Shown: positions 52,616 through 59,582 of the stretch, one piece after another | Position numbering within the stretch: position 1 is the stretch's first letter | Layout: the number at the start of each line of letters is the position of its first letter | Source of the DNA: a virus | Length of the DNA stretch: 64,000 nucleotides | Reading direction: 5' to 3' (one strand) | Virus record (IMG/VR): IMGVR_UViG_3300033143_005193 | Location: 46,777 to 110,776 of that record | Notes under the pieces: generated by a model | Told to the model about the DNA's origin: nothing | Seen by the model: the letters and a program-made list of their open reading frames with translations, nothing else | The model's database searches: none | Made by a program: the position numbers and the translations under genes

Positions 52616-53326
52616 TTAAGATTCATTTTCATCTTCATCATCATACATTTCTCTTTTATGATAAATGTTATCTATTTCTTTATAAAGAACTGATTTTACT
52701 ATTTTTAAATCCCCAACTCTCATGTTATCTAATTGATCATCATTCATAAGACGATTAACACACATATCAACAACATTTTTTCTATCATCACTACCATTTA
52801 ATTTTCCATTTAATGAATAAGATCTGGAAGTAGCTTCAACACAATCACATATCATTAAAATAGATGATTCTAATGATTGTGGTTTCACACACTTATATCT
52901 AAATGCTGTATCTGTTTTTGAACGCGATTTAGTATAAAAATGCCTCAATACTGTATCACCATGATGTTGTGATACTATATCTAAAACTTTTCTTGGTAAA
53001 TTTGGTATTTGAAGAAGATATAAAACACTATCACCAACATGACGTGTTATGACATTATAAGAAATTAAAGGATCTAAATCATCATGAATATTTTTTTCAC
53101 TTTGATTCTCTGAAAAATATTCAGGATTATTCATTTTTCCAATATCATGATACATTGCAGCAATTAAAAGAGAATCAGGATCATCACATTTTAACTTATC
53201 AATTATAGCATCACACATATTATATACTTGTTGACAGTGTTTAAATGTACCTGGTGCTTTTTCCTTAAAGAGCGTCAATAATGGATATTTCGTATCAATA
53301 ATTTCTTTAAATTCTTCATTTTCCAT
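52616..53326 (-). CDS. PgpH-like HD-domain phosphodiesterase (soluble)
   Basis: 236 aa. KEKAPGTFKHCQQV (H30), MYHDIGKMNNPEYFSENQ (H60, D61), DDLDPLISYNVITRHVGD (H96), SQHHGDTVLRHFY (H121, H122) and KPQSLESSILMICDCVEATSRS (D161) closely follow the HD domain of the 7TM-HD enzyme PgpH, which degrades cyclic di-AMP. The membrane part is absent here. A phage-borne free catalytic domain may remove host cyclic nucleotides. The exact substrate is inferred by similarity only. Confidence 0.78.
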   Translation of the reverse strand: MENEEFKEIIDTKYPLLTLFKEKAPGTFKHCQQVYNMCDAIIDKLKCDDPDSLLIAAMYHDIGKMNNPEYFSENQSEKNIHDDLDPLISYNVITRHVGDSVLYLLQIPNLPRKVLDIVSQHHGDTVLRHFYTKSRSKTDTAFRYKCVKPQSLESSILMICDCVEATSRSYSLNGKLNGSDDRKNVVDMCVNRLMNDDQLDNMRVGDLKIVKSVLYKEIDNIYHKREMYDDEDENES

Positions 53327-53358
53327 AATATAAAATCCTTCATAATAAGGTTTTATTT

Positions 53359-53387
53359 ATTATAAAACATGTAAAGTAAAATGTAAA
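53359..53387 (-). promoter_or_regulatory. Strong promoter upstream of the HD gene
   Basis: TTTACA (53387-53382), 17-nt spacer and a perfect TATAAT (53364-53359), 32 nt before the HD gene start. Confidence 0.65.
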
Positions 53388-53477
53388 TGTAAAAAATTGA
53401 TATTGATTGATAAAATAGAATTATTATAGAAATTTGATATGATATTTGAATAGGAATTATGATAGGAAATACTTTAT

Positions 53478-53631
53478 TAATACCATACAACCAAGGTAAA
53501 ACAAAACCAAATATGAAAATAACATAACAAACTAAATGGATAAAAAATACTTTATCATAAGTGAAAATTTTGTAATACCATACAACCAAGGTAAAACAAA
53601 ACCAAATATGAAAATAACATAACAAACCAAA
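53478..53631. repeat. 59-bp direct repeat, two copies 95 bp apart
   Basis: The copies 53478-53536 and 53573-53631 share taccatacaaccaaggt and atgaaaataacataacaaac with only a base or two of difference. The offset is not a multiple of three, so any translated product changes frame between copies. Confidence 0.85.
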
Positions 53632-53666
53632 AGAATAGAATATATTTTTATTTTTTCCTTAATCAA
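53532..53666 (-). CDS. Small hydrophobic peptide, 44 aa (one repeat copy)
   Basis: Reads from a TTG that overlaps the stop of the 81-aa gene: IKEKIKIYSILLVCYVIFIFGF, then VLPWLYG, one membrane-spanning segment. The second repeat copy encodes the same CYVIFIFGFVLPWLYG in another frame. This suggests a small membrane protein duplicated in tandem. There is no AUG, so confidence is limited. Confidence 0.35.
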   Translation of the reverse strand: MIKEKIKIYSILLVCYVIFIFGFVLPWLYGITKFSLMIKYFLSI

Positions 53667-53904
53667 TATATCCCTCTTTTTTCATAAAAAGAATAACTTC
53701 TGTTATTTCTTCTTCAGTTGGTTCAAAATTCTCAAATAAAGGATATGCCTCTCTCGCTATTTTAAAAACCTTTCCTTCCATAATACCATTGTCAACTAAT
53801 GAATTAAATAGATCAATGATATATAAAAATGTTTTTTGGATTCTGTTTAATTCAATCTTTTCACTTCCATCTATCTTCAAATCTTTTAAAATATCTTCAA
53901 ACAT
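53659..53904 (-). CDS. Hypothetical protein, 81 aa
   Basis: Helical and acidic: MFEDILKDLKIDGSEKIELN, with FEPTEEEITEVILFMKKEG at the end. AAAGGGA precedes the start. It follows the DUF2828 gene by 48 nt, in which a hairpin (accttccatt/aatggaaggt, about 53922-53949) lies and may attenuate transcription. Confidence 0.55.
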   Translation of the reverse strand: MFEDILKDLKIDGSEKIELNRIQKTFLYIIDLFNSLVDNGIMEGKVFKIAREAYPLFENFEPTEEEITEVILFMKKEGYID

Positions 53905-53919
53905 TTTATTTCCCTTTCA

Positions 53920-53951
53920 AATGGAAGGTGGTTTTATACACCTTCCATTTT
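53920..53951 (-). terminator. Hairpin after the DUF2828 gene
   Basis: AATGGAAGGTG paired with CACCTTCCATTT across a short loop (aaatggaaggtggttttatacaccttccatttta). A perfect stem with weak T-tract; probable terminator or processing site. Confidence 0.6.
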
Positions 53952-53952
53952 A

Positions 53953-55392
53953 TTAAAACATATTAAATACTTCTTCATCAGTAGATTTTTCATTTTTCTG
54001 ACCAGCAAGTTTAATTGGCTTATATCGTTCTGAATTTACAACTTCCATCATTACACTTCTTGGATCTGCAATATCACCACTTAAAACAGACTTAAAAATA
54101 GATGGTGAGCATCCAGAAACAATACAAACACCCCTATCGTCATATTTTACTGGTAAATTATTTTTTCTTGCGTTAACATTCCAAAAAATAATAGATGGAA
54201 TTTCATAACCAAATTTATTATATCTTCTCTTTATCATATCCAAAGATGAATCATCTGGATAATTAACACAACAATCAAATTGCATATCAGATATAATCAT
54301 AATAGTATCTGGCATTTGATCTTCTGGTACATTACCTCTTTCAGCTGATTTCAAAATAAGATCAAAAATAGCTTCAATATTTGTATTCATTCCCCATTCG
54401 GCTTTTTCAAGTTGTCTACACCTATCATAAAAAGAACCCCTCAAATATTGAAGTTTCGGACTACGGCTAAATGTTAAAAAACCATCCTTAAAAATACCTT
54501 CATTTCTTTCAGAAATATAAATACCTAAAGAAACAGAAACATCAATAGGTTTTGGGTTACCGAGGCAGTACATTGATCCACTTGTATCACAAACAGGTAA
54601 AATTCTTTTTGTATTACCTTCCAAAAAATTAGGCAAATTTTCCCATTGTGCTTCTACAGCGTTTTTATCTTCATTTCTTTGGTAAGCTTGATACAATTGA
54701 TAAGGAAATAGATCACCAGCATTAATGCTTTTCTTACCTTTTTTAACTTGTTCAATATATGATGAAAATCGAGCATTATCATTACGAAGAAAGGCCCTAC
54801 GATATTTATTCATAGCTATCGATGGAACATTATCGTATTTGATATTACTCCAATCTTTTGCACACATTTGTTGTTCAACAACTTTAGTTAAAGCAACAAT
54901 TTTTTTACGATATTCCTTTGGTGTTAAATCAAGAAATTTACGAACTTTTTCAGCAAACGGACCCTTTCTTGGCAACCACTTCGCAAGCAATCCATTTCCA
55001 TCATCAAGACCCTGTCTAATTAAAGACAAAACCTTCGAACTTCTCAAATGAAAAACATCTTTCCATCTTCCATATTCTGGAATAAGATTCAGATTTTCAT
55101 AAAGATGGTCTCTATATTCCAATGTATCATCAAGATACTTTGAACAAACATTAAAAACCCGCCTTTCACCCATACCACCACGAATATCACGAGCGAAAAA
55201 AAGAATCTTCAGGGCAGTCAATGGATCTTCAGCCATTGCCTTAGAAAAATTAGCAATAATTTGATCATCACTCCATGAACGACATGAACCAGCAATAGCA
55301 AAAAAATCGAGACACGCATCAAAACTTGAAGAATTTGATGGCATCTCGTTTTCAGTGAAAGTATCTTTGGTTTTCATTTGATTCATTAACAT
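53953..55392 (-). CDS. DUF2828 / vWA (TROVE-like) protein
   Basis: 479 aa. The N-terminal half is helical repeats (LFFARDIRGGMGERRVF, LNLIPEYGRWKDVF, KWLPRKGPFAEKVRKFL) as in TROVE/DUF2828. The C-terminal half is a vWA domain with ILPVCDTSGSMY near 267 and TIMIISDMQFDC. Ro60-type relatives bind structured non-coding RNA. Three covarying stem elements lie directly upstream and could be its ligands. GGAG precedes the ATG. Confidence 0.75.
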   Translation of the reverse strand: MLMNQMKTKDTFTENEMPSNSSSFDACLDFFAIAGSCRSWSDDQIIANFSKAMAEDPLTALKILFFARDIRGGMGERRVFNVCSKYLDDTLEYRDHLYENLNLIPEYGRWKDVFHLRSSKVLSLIRQGLDDGNGLLAKWLPRKGPFAEKVRKFLDLTPKEYRKKIVALTKVVEQQMCAKDWSNIKYDNVPSIAMNKYRRAFLRNDNARFSSYIEQVKKGKKSINAGDLFPYQLYQAYQRNEDKNAVEAQWENLPNFLEGNTKRILPVCDTSGSMYCLGNPKPIDVSVSLGIYISERNEGIFKDGFLTFSRSPKLQYLRGSFYDRCRQLEKAEWGMNTNIEAIFDLILKSAERGNVPEDQMPDTIMIISDMQFDCCVNYPDDSSLDMIKRRYNKFGYEIPSIIFWNVNARKNNLPVKYDDRGVCIVSGCSPSIFKSVLSGDIADPRSVMMEVVNSERYKPIKLAGQKNEKSTDEEVFNMF

Positions 55393-55410
55393 TTTATTTT
55401 TTCTCCTTTC

Positions 55411-55451
55411 GGATTACATTATCCAATGTATTTAATTGCTGTTAGTAATCC
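55411..55451 (-). ncRNA. Structured RNA repeat, unit 1
   Basis: Minus-strand RNA would be GGATTAC ... GTAATCC with the conserved 5' TAACAGCAATTAAAT and an internal TACATT/AATGTA hairpin. It lies 19 nt before the DUF2828 gene. Confidence 0.6.
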
Positions 55452-55480
55452 TTGTAAATGATTTTAAACAAAATAAAAAC

Positions 55481-55551
55481 GGATTGCTATTGGTCAATAA
55501 TTAGACTTTATTTTTCACATAAATAATTAATTAGTTTGCTGTTTGCAATCC
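55481..55551 (-). ncRNA. Structured RNA repeat, unit 2
   Basis: GGATTGC ... GCAATCC, with AAACAGCAAACTAAT after the 5' arm. The closing pair changes A-T to G-C on both arms relative to units 1 and 3, a compensatory change. Confidence 0.6.
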
Positions 55552-55621
55552 TTTTAAAACTAATATTGAATCATAATTTTATAAAACCTTTTACAAACAC
55601 AATTTTTCTTTTAAAAGTCCC

Positions 55622-55681
55622 GGATTACATTATTTGTATTGATTAACAAGATCAATTAAATTTAATTGCTGTTAGTAATCC
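55622..55681 (-). ncRNA. Structured RNA repeat, unit 3
   Basis: GGATTAC ... GTAATCC, 5' TAACAGCAATTAAATTTAATTG (a perfect small hairpin) and a TTGAT/ATCAA hairpin, so a three-arm fold is possible. It begins 9 nt after the stop of the 75-aa gene. Confidence 0.6.
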
Positions 55682-55689
55682 TTATAAAT

Positions 55690-55917
55690 CTATAGAAAAT
55701 AAACTATACAATCATAATCTTCATCAAATTCAAAACCAATATCTAATAACATATCATAATCTTCATCAATAAGATCTTCTGGTTTAAGATTAGTAATAAT
55801 AGTATCTATATCACATTCAATAGATTCATTATTTTTAAAATATTTTGATAAAATTTCAAATCCCTTTGATAAGGAAGCCATAACATTCATTTTTATTTTC
55901 TCCACTTCATATTTCAT
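55690..55917 (-). CDS. Hypothetical acidic protein, 75 aa
   Basis: KMNVMASLSKGFEILSKYFK then a strongly acidic end (LIDEDYDMLLDIGFEFDEDYD). It sits between tRNA-Gln and the RNA repeats. No family recognised. An internal ATG is possible. Confidence 0.5.
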   Translation of the reverse strand: MKYEVEKIKMNVMASLSKGFEILSKYFKNNESIECDIDTIITNLKPEDLIDEDYDMLLDIGFEFDEDYDCIVYFL

Positions 55918-55933
55918 TATTCAAACATCATGG

Positions 55934-56004
55934 AAGCCCTGTCCAGAATCGAACTGGAATGTTATGGTTCAAAGCCATATATTCTACCATTGAATTACAG
56001 GGCT
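55934..56004 (-). tRNA. tRNA-Gln(TTG)
   Basis: AGCCCTG/CAGGGCT acceptor, T-arm CCAG-TTCGATT-CTGG and anticodon loop CTTTGAA closed by TATGG/CCATA. CCA is not encoded. Confidence 0.88.
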
Positions 56005-56033
56005 ATTATAAATCATATTTTATTTAAAGTAAA
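56005..56033 (-). promoter_or_regulatory. Promoter-like site abutting tRNA-Gln
   Basis: TTTACT (56033-56028), 17-nt spacer, TATAAT (56010-56005). The -10 box touches the first base of tRNA-Gln, so a start about 7 nt on would fall inside it. The site may serve the 75-aa gene instead, or may be fortuitous. Confidence 0.4.
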
Positions 56034-56256
56034 TATTATTTTTTTCTTTAATTAATTTTACTAAAACATCACCGTGACAAGGTTTTGGCTTACACCAACA
56101 ACCAAGAGTCTTGCCTTCTAATTCCATAAGACGCTCCATTAAATAAGGGTTATTTCTTATATAGTTTTCGTATTGTTCAATAACTTCTTCTCTGTTACCA
56201 TCAATACCAATTTTAAATGGATTCCCCCATATTGATGGGTGTCCTATATAAACATC
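56020..56256 (-). pseudogene. DUF4326 protein, 3' part, split by an IS remnant
   Basis: The DUF4326 core is clear: DVYIGHPSIWGNPF, EEVIEQYENYIRNNPYLMERL, and GKTLGCWCKPKPCHGDVLVKLI. Its N-terminus lies on the far side of the 256-bp element (VVNISKESY just before 56512). Removing the element restores VVNISKESY-DVYIGHPS in frame. The ORF currently runs 56430-56020 through the element, adding about 58 foreign residues (MPESSLLRMYSRNALIKY...). It may be translated as a fusion or be dead. Confidence 0.75.
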
Positions 56257-56512
56257 GTGACACTCCACAGGACAAGCCCCGTGGCTTCTGCTTAGTTTAC
56301 TAAACATTCTTTTTCTTGCTTCAACGACAGTTTCAACAAACCATCTCCACAAGCGTGAATTCCGCTGTGCCCCAGCGTACTTAATCAAGGCATTTCTTGA
56401 ATACATCCGCAATAGAGAAGACTCTGGCAAGTCTCTCTAACTCTCATTTCCATTCCTTTGGTAAAGCTATATTTATTTGAATATTCATTATCTACACCCC
56501 CTATTTACATGT
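56257..56512 (-). mobile_element. Deletion derivative of an IS605-type element (MITE-like, 256 bp)
   Basis: The left end acatgtaaatag and the right-end CCACGGGGC hairpin with gtgtcac match the intact element, and TTAT precedes it. The left part (through gagtcttctctattg) joins directly to a tnpB zinc-finger segment (attgcggatgtattc). The junction sits at a shared ATTG, so deletion by microhomology is likely. The tnpB tail differs from the intact copy. Confidence 0.8.
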
Positions 56513-56535
56513 ATAACTTTCTTTTGATATATTAA

Positions 56536-56697
56536 CTACTTTAGTTGGAAATTTTCTTTTCTTCTTTTCCTCTTTTTTAATTTTCTCGTTCTCCTTATTT
56601 TTTCTGGATCTCTTTCTTTAAACTTTTTTCTACTACCAATTTTTTCGAAATTATAATTATCATCAATTTCTTGATAATAATTTTCGTAATAATTCAT
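56536..56697 (-). CDS. Small, extremely basic protein, 53 aa
   Basis: ATG 56697 follows GAGGGG. MNYYENYYQEIDDNYNFEK then RKKFKERDPEKIRRTRKLKKRKRRK. Likely nucleic-acid binding. The longer ORF upstream runs into tRNA-Ser and is not used. Its 3' end overlaps the probable start of the intact DUF4326 gene. Confidence 0.45.
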   Translation of the reverse strand: MNYYENYYQEIDDNYNFEKIGSRKKFKERDPEKIRRTRKLKKRKRRKENFQLK

Positions 56698-56715
56698 TTT
56701 TACCCCTCTTTTCAC

Positions 56716-56803
56716 TGGAGGAAGGGACAGGATTCGAACCTGCGGAACATTTATGTCCTCTTGTTTAGCAAACAAGTCCAATAAACCACTCTGGCACCCT
56801 TCC
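56716..56803 (-). tRNA. tRNA-Ser(GCT)
   Basis: Type II with a long variable arm. Anticodon loop TTGCTAA closed by CTTGT/ACAAG; acceptor GGAAGGG; CCA encoded. Confidence 0.9.
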
Positions 56804-56807
56804 TTTT

Positions 56808-57180
56808 TTAATTTTCTTCAAAAACAAGTTCGAAATACTTAATTAGATTCATTGGAAAAACTTTAATAACATTACCTTCCCAAAAAGAAACAAATTCATC
56901 CCTGTTGCCCGTTGGAGAAGATGTTATATCTTTTCCAATATATTCTTCACCATTTTCTACAATACCAATGTCAGCTGATATATAATCATCTTTATGGTAA
57001 ATTCTCTTTAAATATTAATTGTGTTCCATCTAATGCACTATAAGCAATAAATTTATTAAGAAATGTATGAATCACAAATGAAAATTTTTTTGGTAATTTA
57101 ATTATTTTAACTCCAGATGGAGTATATAAAATACCATTACTTGAACAACCAAATAAACCATAAATAAATTTATATTTCAT
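56808..57180 (-). pseudogene. Frameshifted hypothetical gene
   Basis: 62 aa are read from 57180 (MKYKFIYGLFGCSSNGILYT ... GTQLIFKENLP) and stop at 56992. The next 60 codons in the next frame have no start but look coding: HKDDYISADIGIVENGEEYIG, then NRDEFVSFWEGNVIKVFPMNLIKYF, to 56808. One indel near 57000 would join them into a protein of about 125 aa. A sequencing error or programmed shift is possible. Confidence 0.5.
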
Positions 57181-57195
57181 AATTTTTTATCCTTT

Positions 57196-57591
57196 CTATA
57201 TTATCACTAAACAATTAGGATCTTTTCCAAATTTCAAAAATTTTTTTATTGTATCTTCTGTACCACCTTTTCTATCAGGTGAAACACAAGCAATTAAAAC
57301 ATCAGCATCTCTTGCAACCAATGTATTTCTTTCATAAAAAGCCTTCATATATTCATACTTAGAAGATCCTTTAGGTATTGGTTTCGGACGATAGATAATC
57401 AAACCGCCATTTTTTTCGGTAAGTTTTAAAACAAAAGCAAATTCTTCCGCAAACCTATCACCGCCTTTAGGACAACCACCAGAAACGATTATATCACCCT
57501 TTTCATACCATTTTTTAAATTCGTTCCAAACAGCTAATTTATCTTCTCTACTGTCTCTTTTTCTTGAACCAATAATTCCTATCTTTTTCAT
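57196..57591 (-). CDS. SLOG/Rossmann (DprA-YspA-like) domain protein
   Basis: 131 aa. IGIIGSRKRD and DIIVSGGCPKGGDRFAEEFA form a nucleotide-binding SLOG-like fold; VARDADVLIACVSPDRKGGTEDTI continues it. Such domains sense or cleave nucleotide-derived signals in defence systems. The start overlaps a small upstream ORF (TAATG). Confidence 0.72.
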   Translation of the reverse strand: MKKIGIIGSRKRDSREDKLAVWNEFKKWYEKGDIIVSGGCPKGGDRFAEEFAFVLKLTEKNGGLIIYRPKPIPKGSSKYEYMKAFYERNTLVARDADVLIACVSPDRKGGTEDTIKKFLKFGKDPNCLVII

Positions 57592-57689
57592 TATGACTCC
57601 TTAAAATTATATAGAATGTGGCGAACAATTTTCTTACACAGAAATTTTATCCGCTGGCCCCACCCAATAGGCATCCCTTTTTGTATCAT
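57591..57689 (-). CDS. Small basic peptide, 32 aa, coupled to the SLOG gene
   Basis: IQKGMPIGWGQRIKFLCKKIV then RHILYNFKES. Its stop overlaps the next start (TAATG). There is no clear Shine-Dalgarno site and the ORF starts inside a strong hairpin (57661-57700), so it could be a leader peptide or spurious. Confidence 0.3.
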   Translation of the reverse strand: MIQKGMPIGWGQRIKFLCKKIVRHILYNFKES

Positions 57690-57700
57690 GATGTTGGGTG
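57661..57700 (-). other. Stable hairpin upstream of the SLOG gene
   Basis: CACCCAA-CATC ... GATG-CC-TA-TTGGGTG forms an 11-bp stem with a small bulge. It is GC-rich compared with its surroundings and may regulate the downstream gene. Confidence 0.5.
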
Positions 57701-57767
57701 TTCTACATGACTTTTGTTAGGATTTTTTTTCACATTCCATATTAGAGTAATTCTTTAAGTAAAATTT

Positions 57768-57843
57768 TGGTTGCGGGAGAGGGAATCGAACCCTCATATA
57801 TGGCTTATGAGACCATCGAGTTGACCAACTACTCTATCCCGCT
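57768..57843 (-). tRNA. tRNA-Met(CAT), possibly initiator-like
   Basis: Loop CTCATAA closed by ATGGT/GCCAT. Position 1 (A) does not pair with position 72 (A), as in initiators, and the 3' end CCCGCAACCA is initiator-like. The GGG/CCC anticodon-stem pairs of true initiators are incomplete. Confidence 0.85.
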
Positions 57844-57851
57844 ATCTTTTG

Positions 57852-57924
57852 GGGTGGGAAACGGGGAACGATCCCGTAACGCGAAGGCCACAACTTCGCA
57901 TGATACCATTTCAACATTCCCACC
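57852..57924 (-). tRNA. tRNA-His(GTG)
   Basis: Loop TTGTGGC closed by CGAAG/CTTCG; acceptor GGTGGGA/TCCCACC; CCA not encoded. Confidence 0.85.
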
Positions 57925-57937
57925 ATAATAATCAAAT

Positions 57938-58301
57938 TGGTGGAGGTGACCGGTGTCGAACCGGTGTCCAAAAACAACTTAACTTCGATATCTACATCCA
58001 TAGTTTATTGTTTATTTTTTCTCATAATATCATACACAATAAACAAAGTAAATATTATGATATCCTTCAATTATATTCATTTATGACACAAAGGAAAAAT
58101 CATCATAAATATATTTCCCTAATCGACGTCCCTTGAAAACCGGGAAAATTTAATCAAGGGACGGAATTATGCCGCTTTGGCTAATTCAGTGTAATAATCA
58201 TCTGCGATTATATTTAGCGTATTATGGTTTAACGTGTTCATAATACAATCCACGAGATGCAATCCCAGCTTCGTTGTCCTTGTCGAGTCCTTTTCACCCC
58301 C
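57938..58301 (-). ncRNA. ssrA: tmRNA (SsrA)
   Basis: 364 nt. The 5' end GGGGGTGAAAAGGACTCGACAAGG pairs as GGGGGTG with the 3' CACCTCC, then ACCA. The tRNA-like T-arm is CACCGG-TTCGACA-CCGGTG. The reading frame ending at 58167 gives ADDYYTELAKAA then TAA, with GCA as resume codon (preceded by ATC). Tag with the charged Ala: AADDYYTELAKAA. It would rescue stalled ribosomes and mark products for proteolysis. Phage-encoded tmRNAs are uncommon. Confidence 0.93.
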
Positions 58302-58316
58302 ATATTTATCATTTAA

Positions 58317-59027
58317 TTATTTTAACACCTTCTTCATATCTATCCACCATTGACCTGATTCATAAGAACAAGTAGCCAATGAAATCCATTTACAACCATC
58401 TACATAGGTATTTATATAAACATGAAAATGCCCAGAAAACCAATAAGAGGGTTTGTATTTTTCCAATACAATATCCAACGCAACACATGATGGATCATTT
58501 ATTCTGTTACGCTTATAATCAATAAATTTAAAAAATCTTTTTGGTATTGTATGAGAAACAACTATATCAACATTAACATTTTCAGGCAATTTATCTATAT
58601 CTTTTTGAGATATAATTTCCTGTGACCACCAAGAATTACCTTCTATTCTATATTGTTTATCAGTAGATTCAGCACCACCGACAAATAATACATTATAACC
58701 ATTTACATTTATTATTGTTCCAAAAGGACAATAATAAACACCTTCTTGTAATTCTGTAATTTTATCATATTTATCTAAATCATCCCAATTTTCATGATTA
58801 CCAGGGCACCAATAAATCTTTGTTAATTTATCGTTTTGTTTATTTTTTACACCATATTGATCAAATTTAGTATTTTTACTAATAAAATTCAATTTATTAT
58901 GATAATGAGGCCACCAGCCCCAATCACCACATTGTAAAATAATATCAGGTTTCTTTTTATTTATAAGAGTGTTTAACGGACCCCAATCAGCATGAATATC
59001 ACCACATATCAATACTTTTTTCATCAT
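58317..59027 (-). CDS. Calcineurin-like metallophosphoesterase
   Basis: 236 aa. KVLICGDIHADWG, LQCGDWGWW, YWCPGNHENW, VVSHTIP and YWFSGHFHVYIN contain all metal-binding motifs. It differs from the gp47-like protein by having no capping domain. Substrate unknown: could be RNA ends, nucleotides or a protein phosphatase role. Confidence 0.85.
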   Translation of the reverse strand: MMKKVLICGDIHADWGPLNTLINKKKPDIILQCGDWGWWPHYHNKLNFISKNTKFDQYGVKNKQNDKLTKIYWCPGNHENWDDLDKYDKITELQEGVYYCPFGTIINVNGYNVLFVGGAESTDKQYRIEGNSWWSQEIISQKDIDKLPENVNVDIVVSHTIPKRFFKFIDYKRNRINDPSCVALDIVLEKYKPSYWFSGHFHVYINTYVDGCKWISLATCSYESGQWWIDMKKVLK

Positions 59028-59048
59028 ATTATCCTAAAATATTTCTTT

Positions 59049-59133
59049 TGGTAGGGGAGAAGGGATTCGAACCCTTATGACTTTCGTAACCGGGTCTAAG
59101 CCGGTCCCCTGCTACCATTTCGGGTACTCCCCC
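59049..59133 (-). tRNA. tRNA-Leu(TAG)
   Basis: Type II, long variable arm. Loop CTTAGAC closed by ACCGG/CCGGT; CCA encoded. Confidence 0.9.
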
Positions 59134-59138
59134 AAAAT

Positions 59139-59303
59139 TTATTTCTCATTTTTTCCTTTTTCAAAAGCATCATTTAACATATTAACAATTGCTTTACACA
59201 AAGCAACGTGACCAACAGGTAGTGTAAATATTTCAATTCCATCACAAAATATACCATATCCAGTATATTTCTCAGATTCATCATAACTATATACTTTTTC
59301 CAT
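59139..59303 (-). CDS. Small protein, 54 aa, paralogue of the neighbour
   Basis: EKVYSYDESEKYTGYGIFCDG then EIFTLPVGHVALCKAIVN and LNDAFEKG. The middle resembles the 68-aa protein at 59374 (KYSGVDIIYDDFVLFTIPLSHSFL, GALNGAF). A small family of unknown function in the tRNA region. Confidence 0.6.
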   Translation of the reverse strand: MEKVYSYDESEKYTGYGIFCDGIEIFTLPVGHVALCKAIVNMLNDAFEKGKNEK

Positions 59304-59373
59304 TTATTCACCCTTTAAACTATTCATAATTTTATAATATTTGATTTATTATTAATTTTACAATTAATTATTT

Positions 59374-59580
59374 CTATTTTTTACTCATTTTTTCTCTATA
59401 AATATACCCCTCAAAAAAAGCTCCATTCAAAGCACCAATAAATGTTTTATACAAAAAACTATGAGATAAAGGAATAGTAAACAAAACAAAATCATCATAA
59501 ATTATATCCACACCTGAATATTTTTCTGATAATTTAGCTTTATATGGCTTTGGTATATTTTTAATTTCTTGTATATCCAT
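59374..59580 (-). CDS. Small protein, 68 aa, paralogue of the neighbour
   Basis: ATG 59580 with a ribosome site overlapping the upstream gene's end. See the 54-aa gene at 59139; both share SGxxI-ILDDxELFTIPL-like segments. Function unknown. Confidence 0.6.
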   Translation of the reverse strand: MDIQEIKNIPKPYKAKLSEKYSGVDIIYDDFVLFTIPLSHSFLYKTFIGALNGAFFEGYIYREKMSKK

Positions 59581-59582
59581 TT

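Noticed and set aside
57849-58136. 95-aa plus-strand ORF
   Set aside because: It overlaps tRNA-His and tmRNA on the other strand and has no ribosome site; the RNA genes explain the region.
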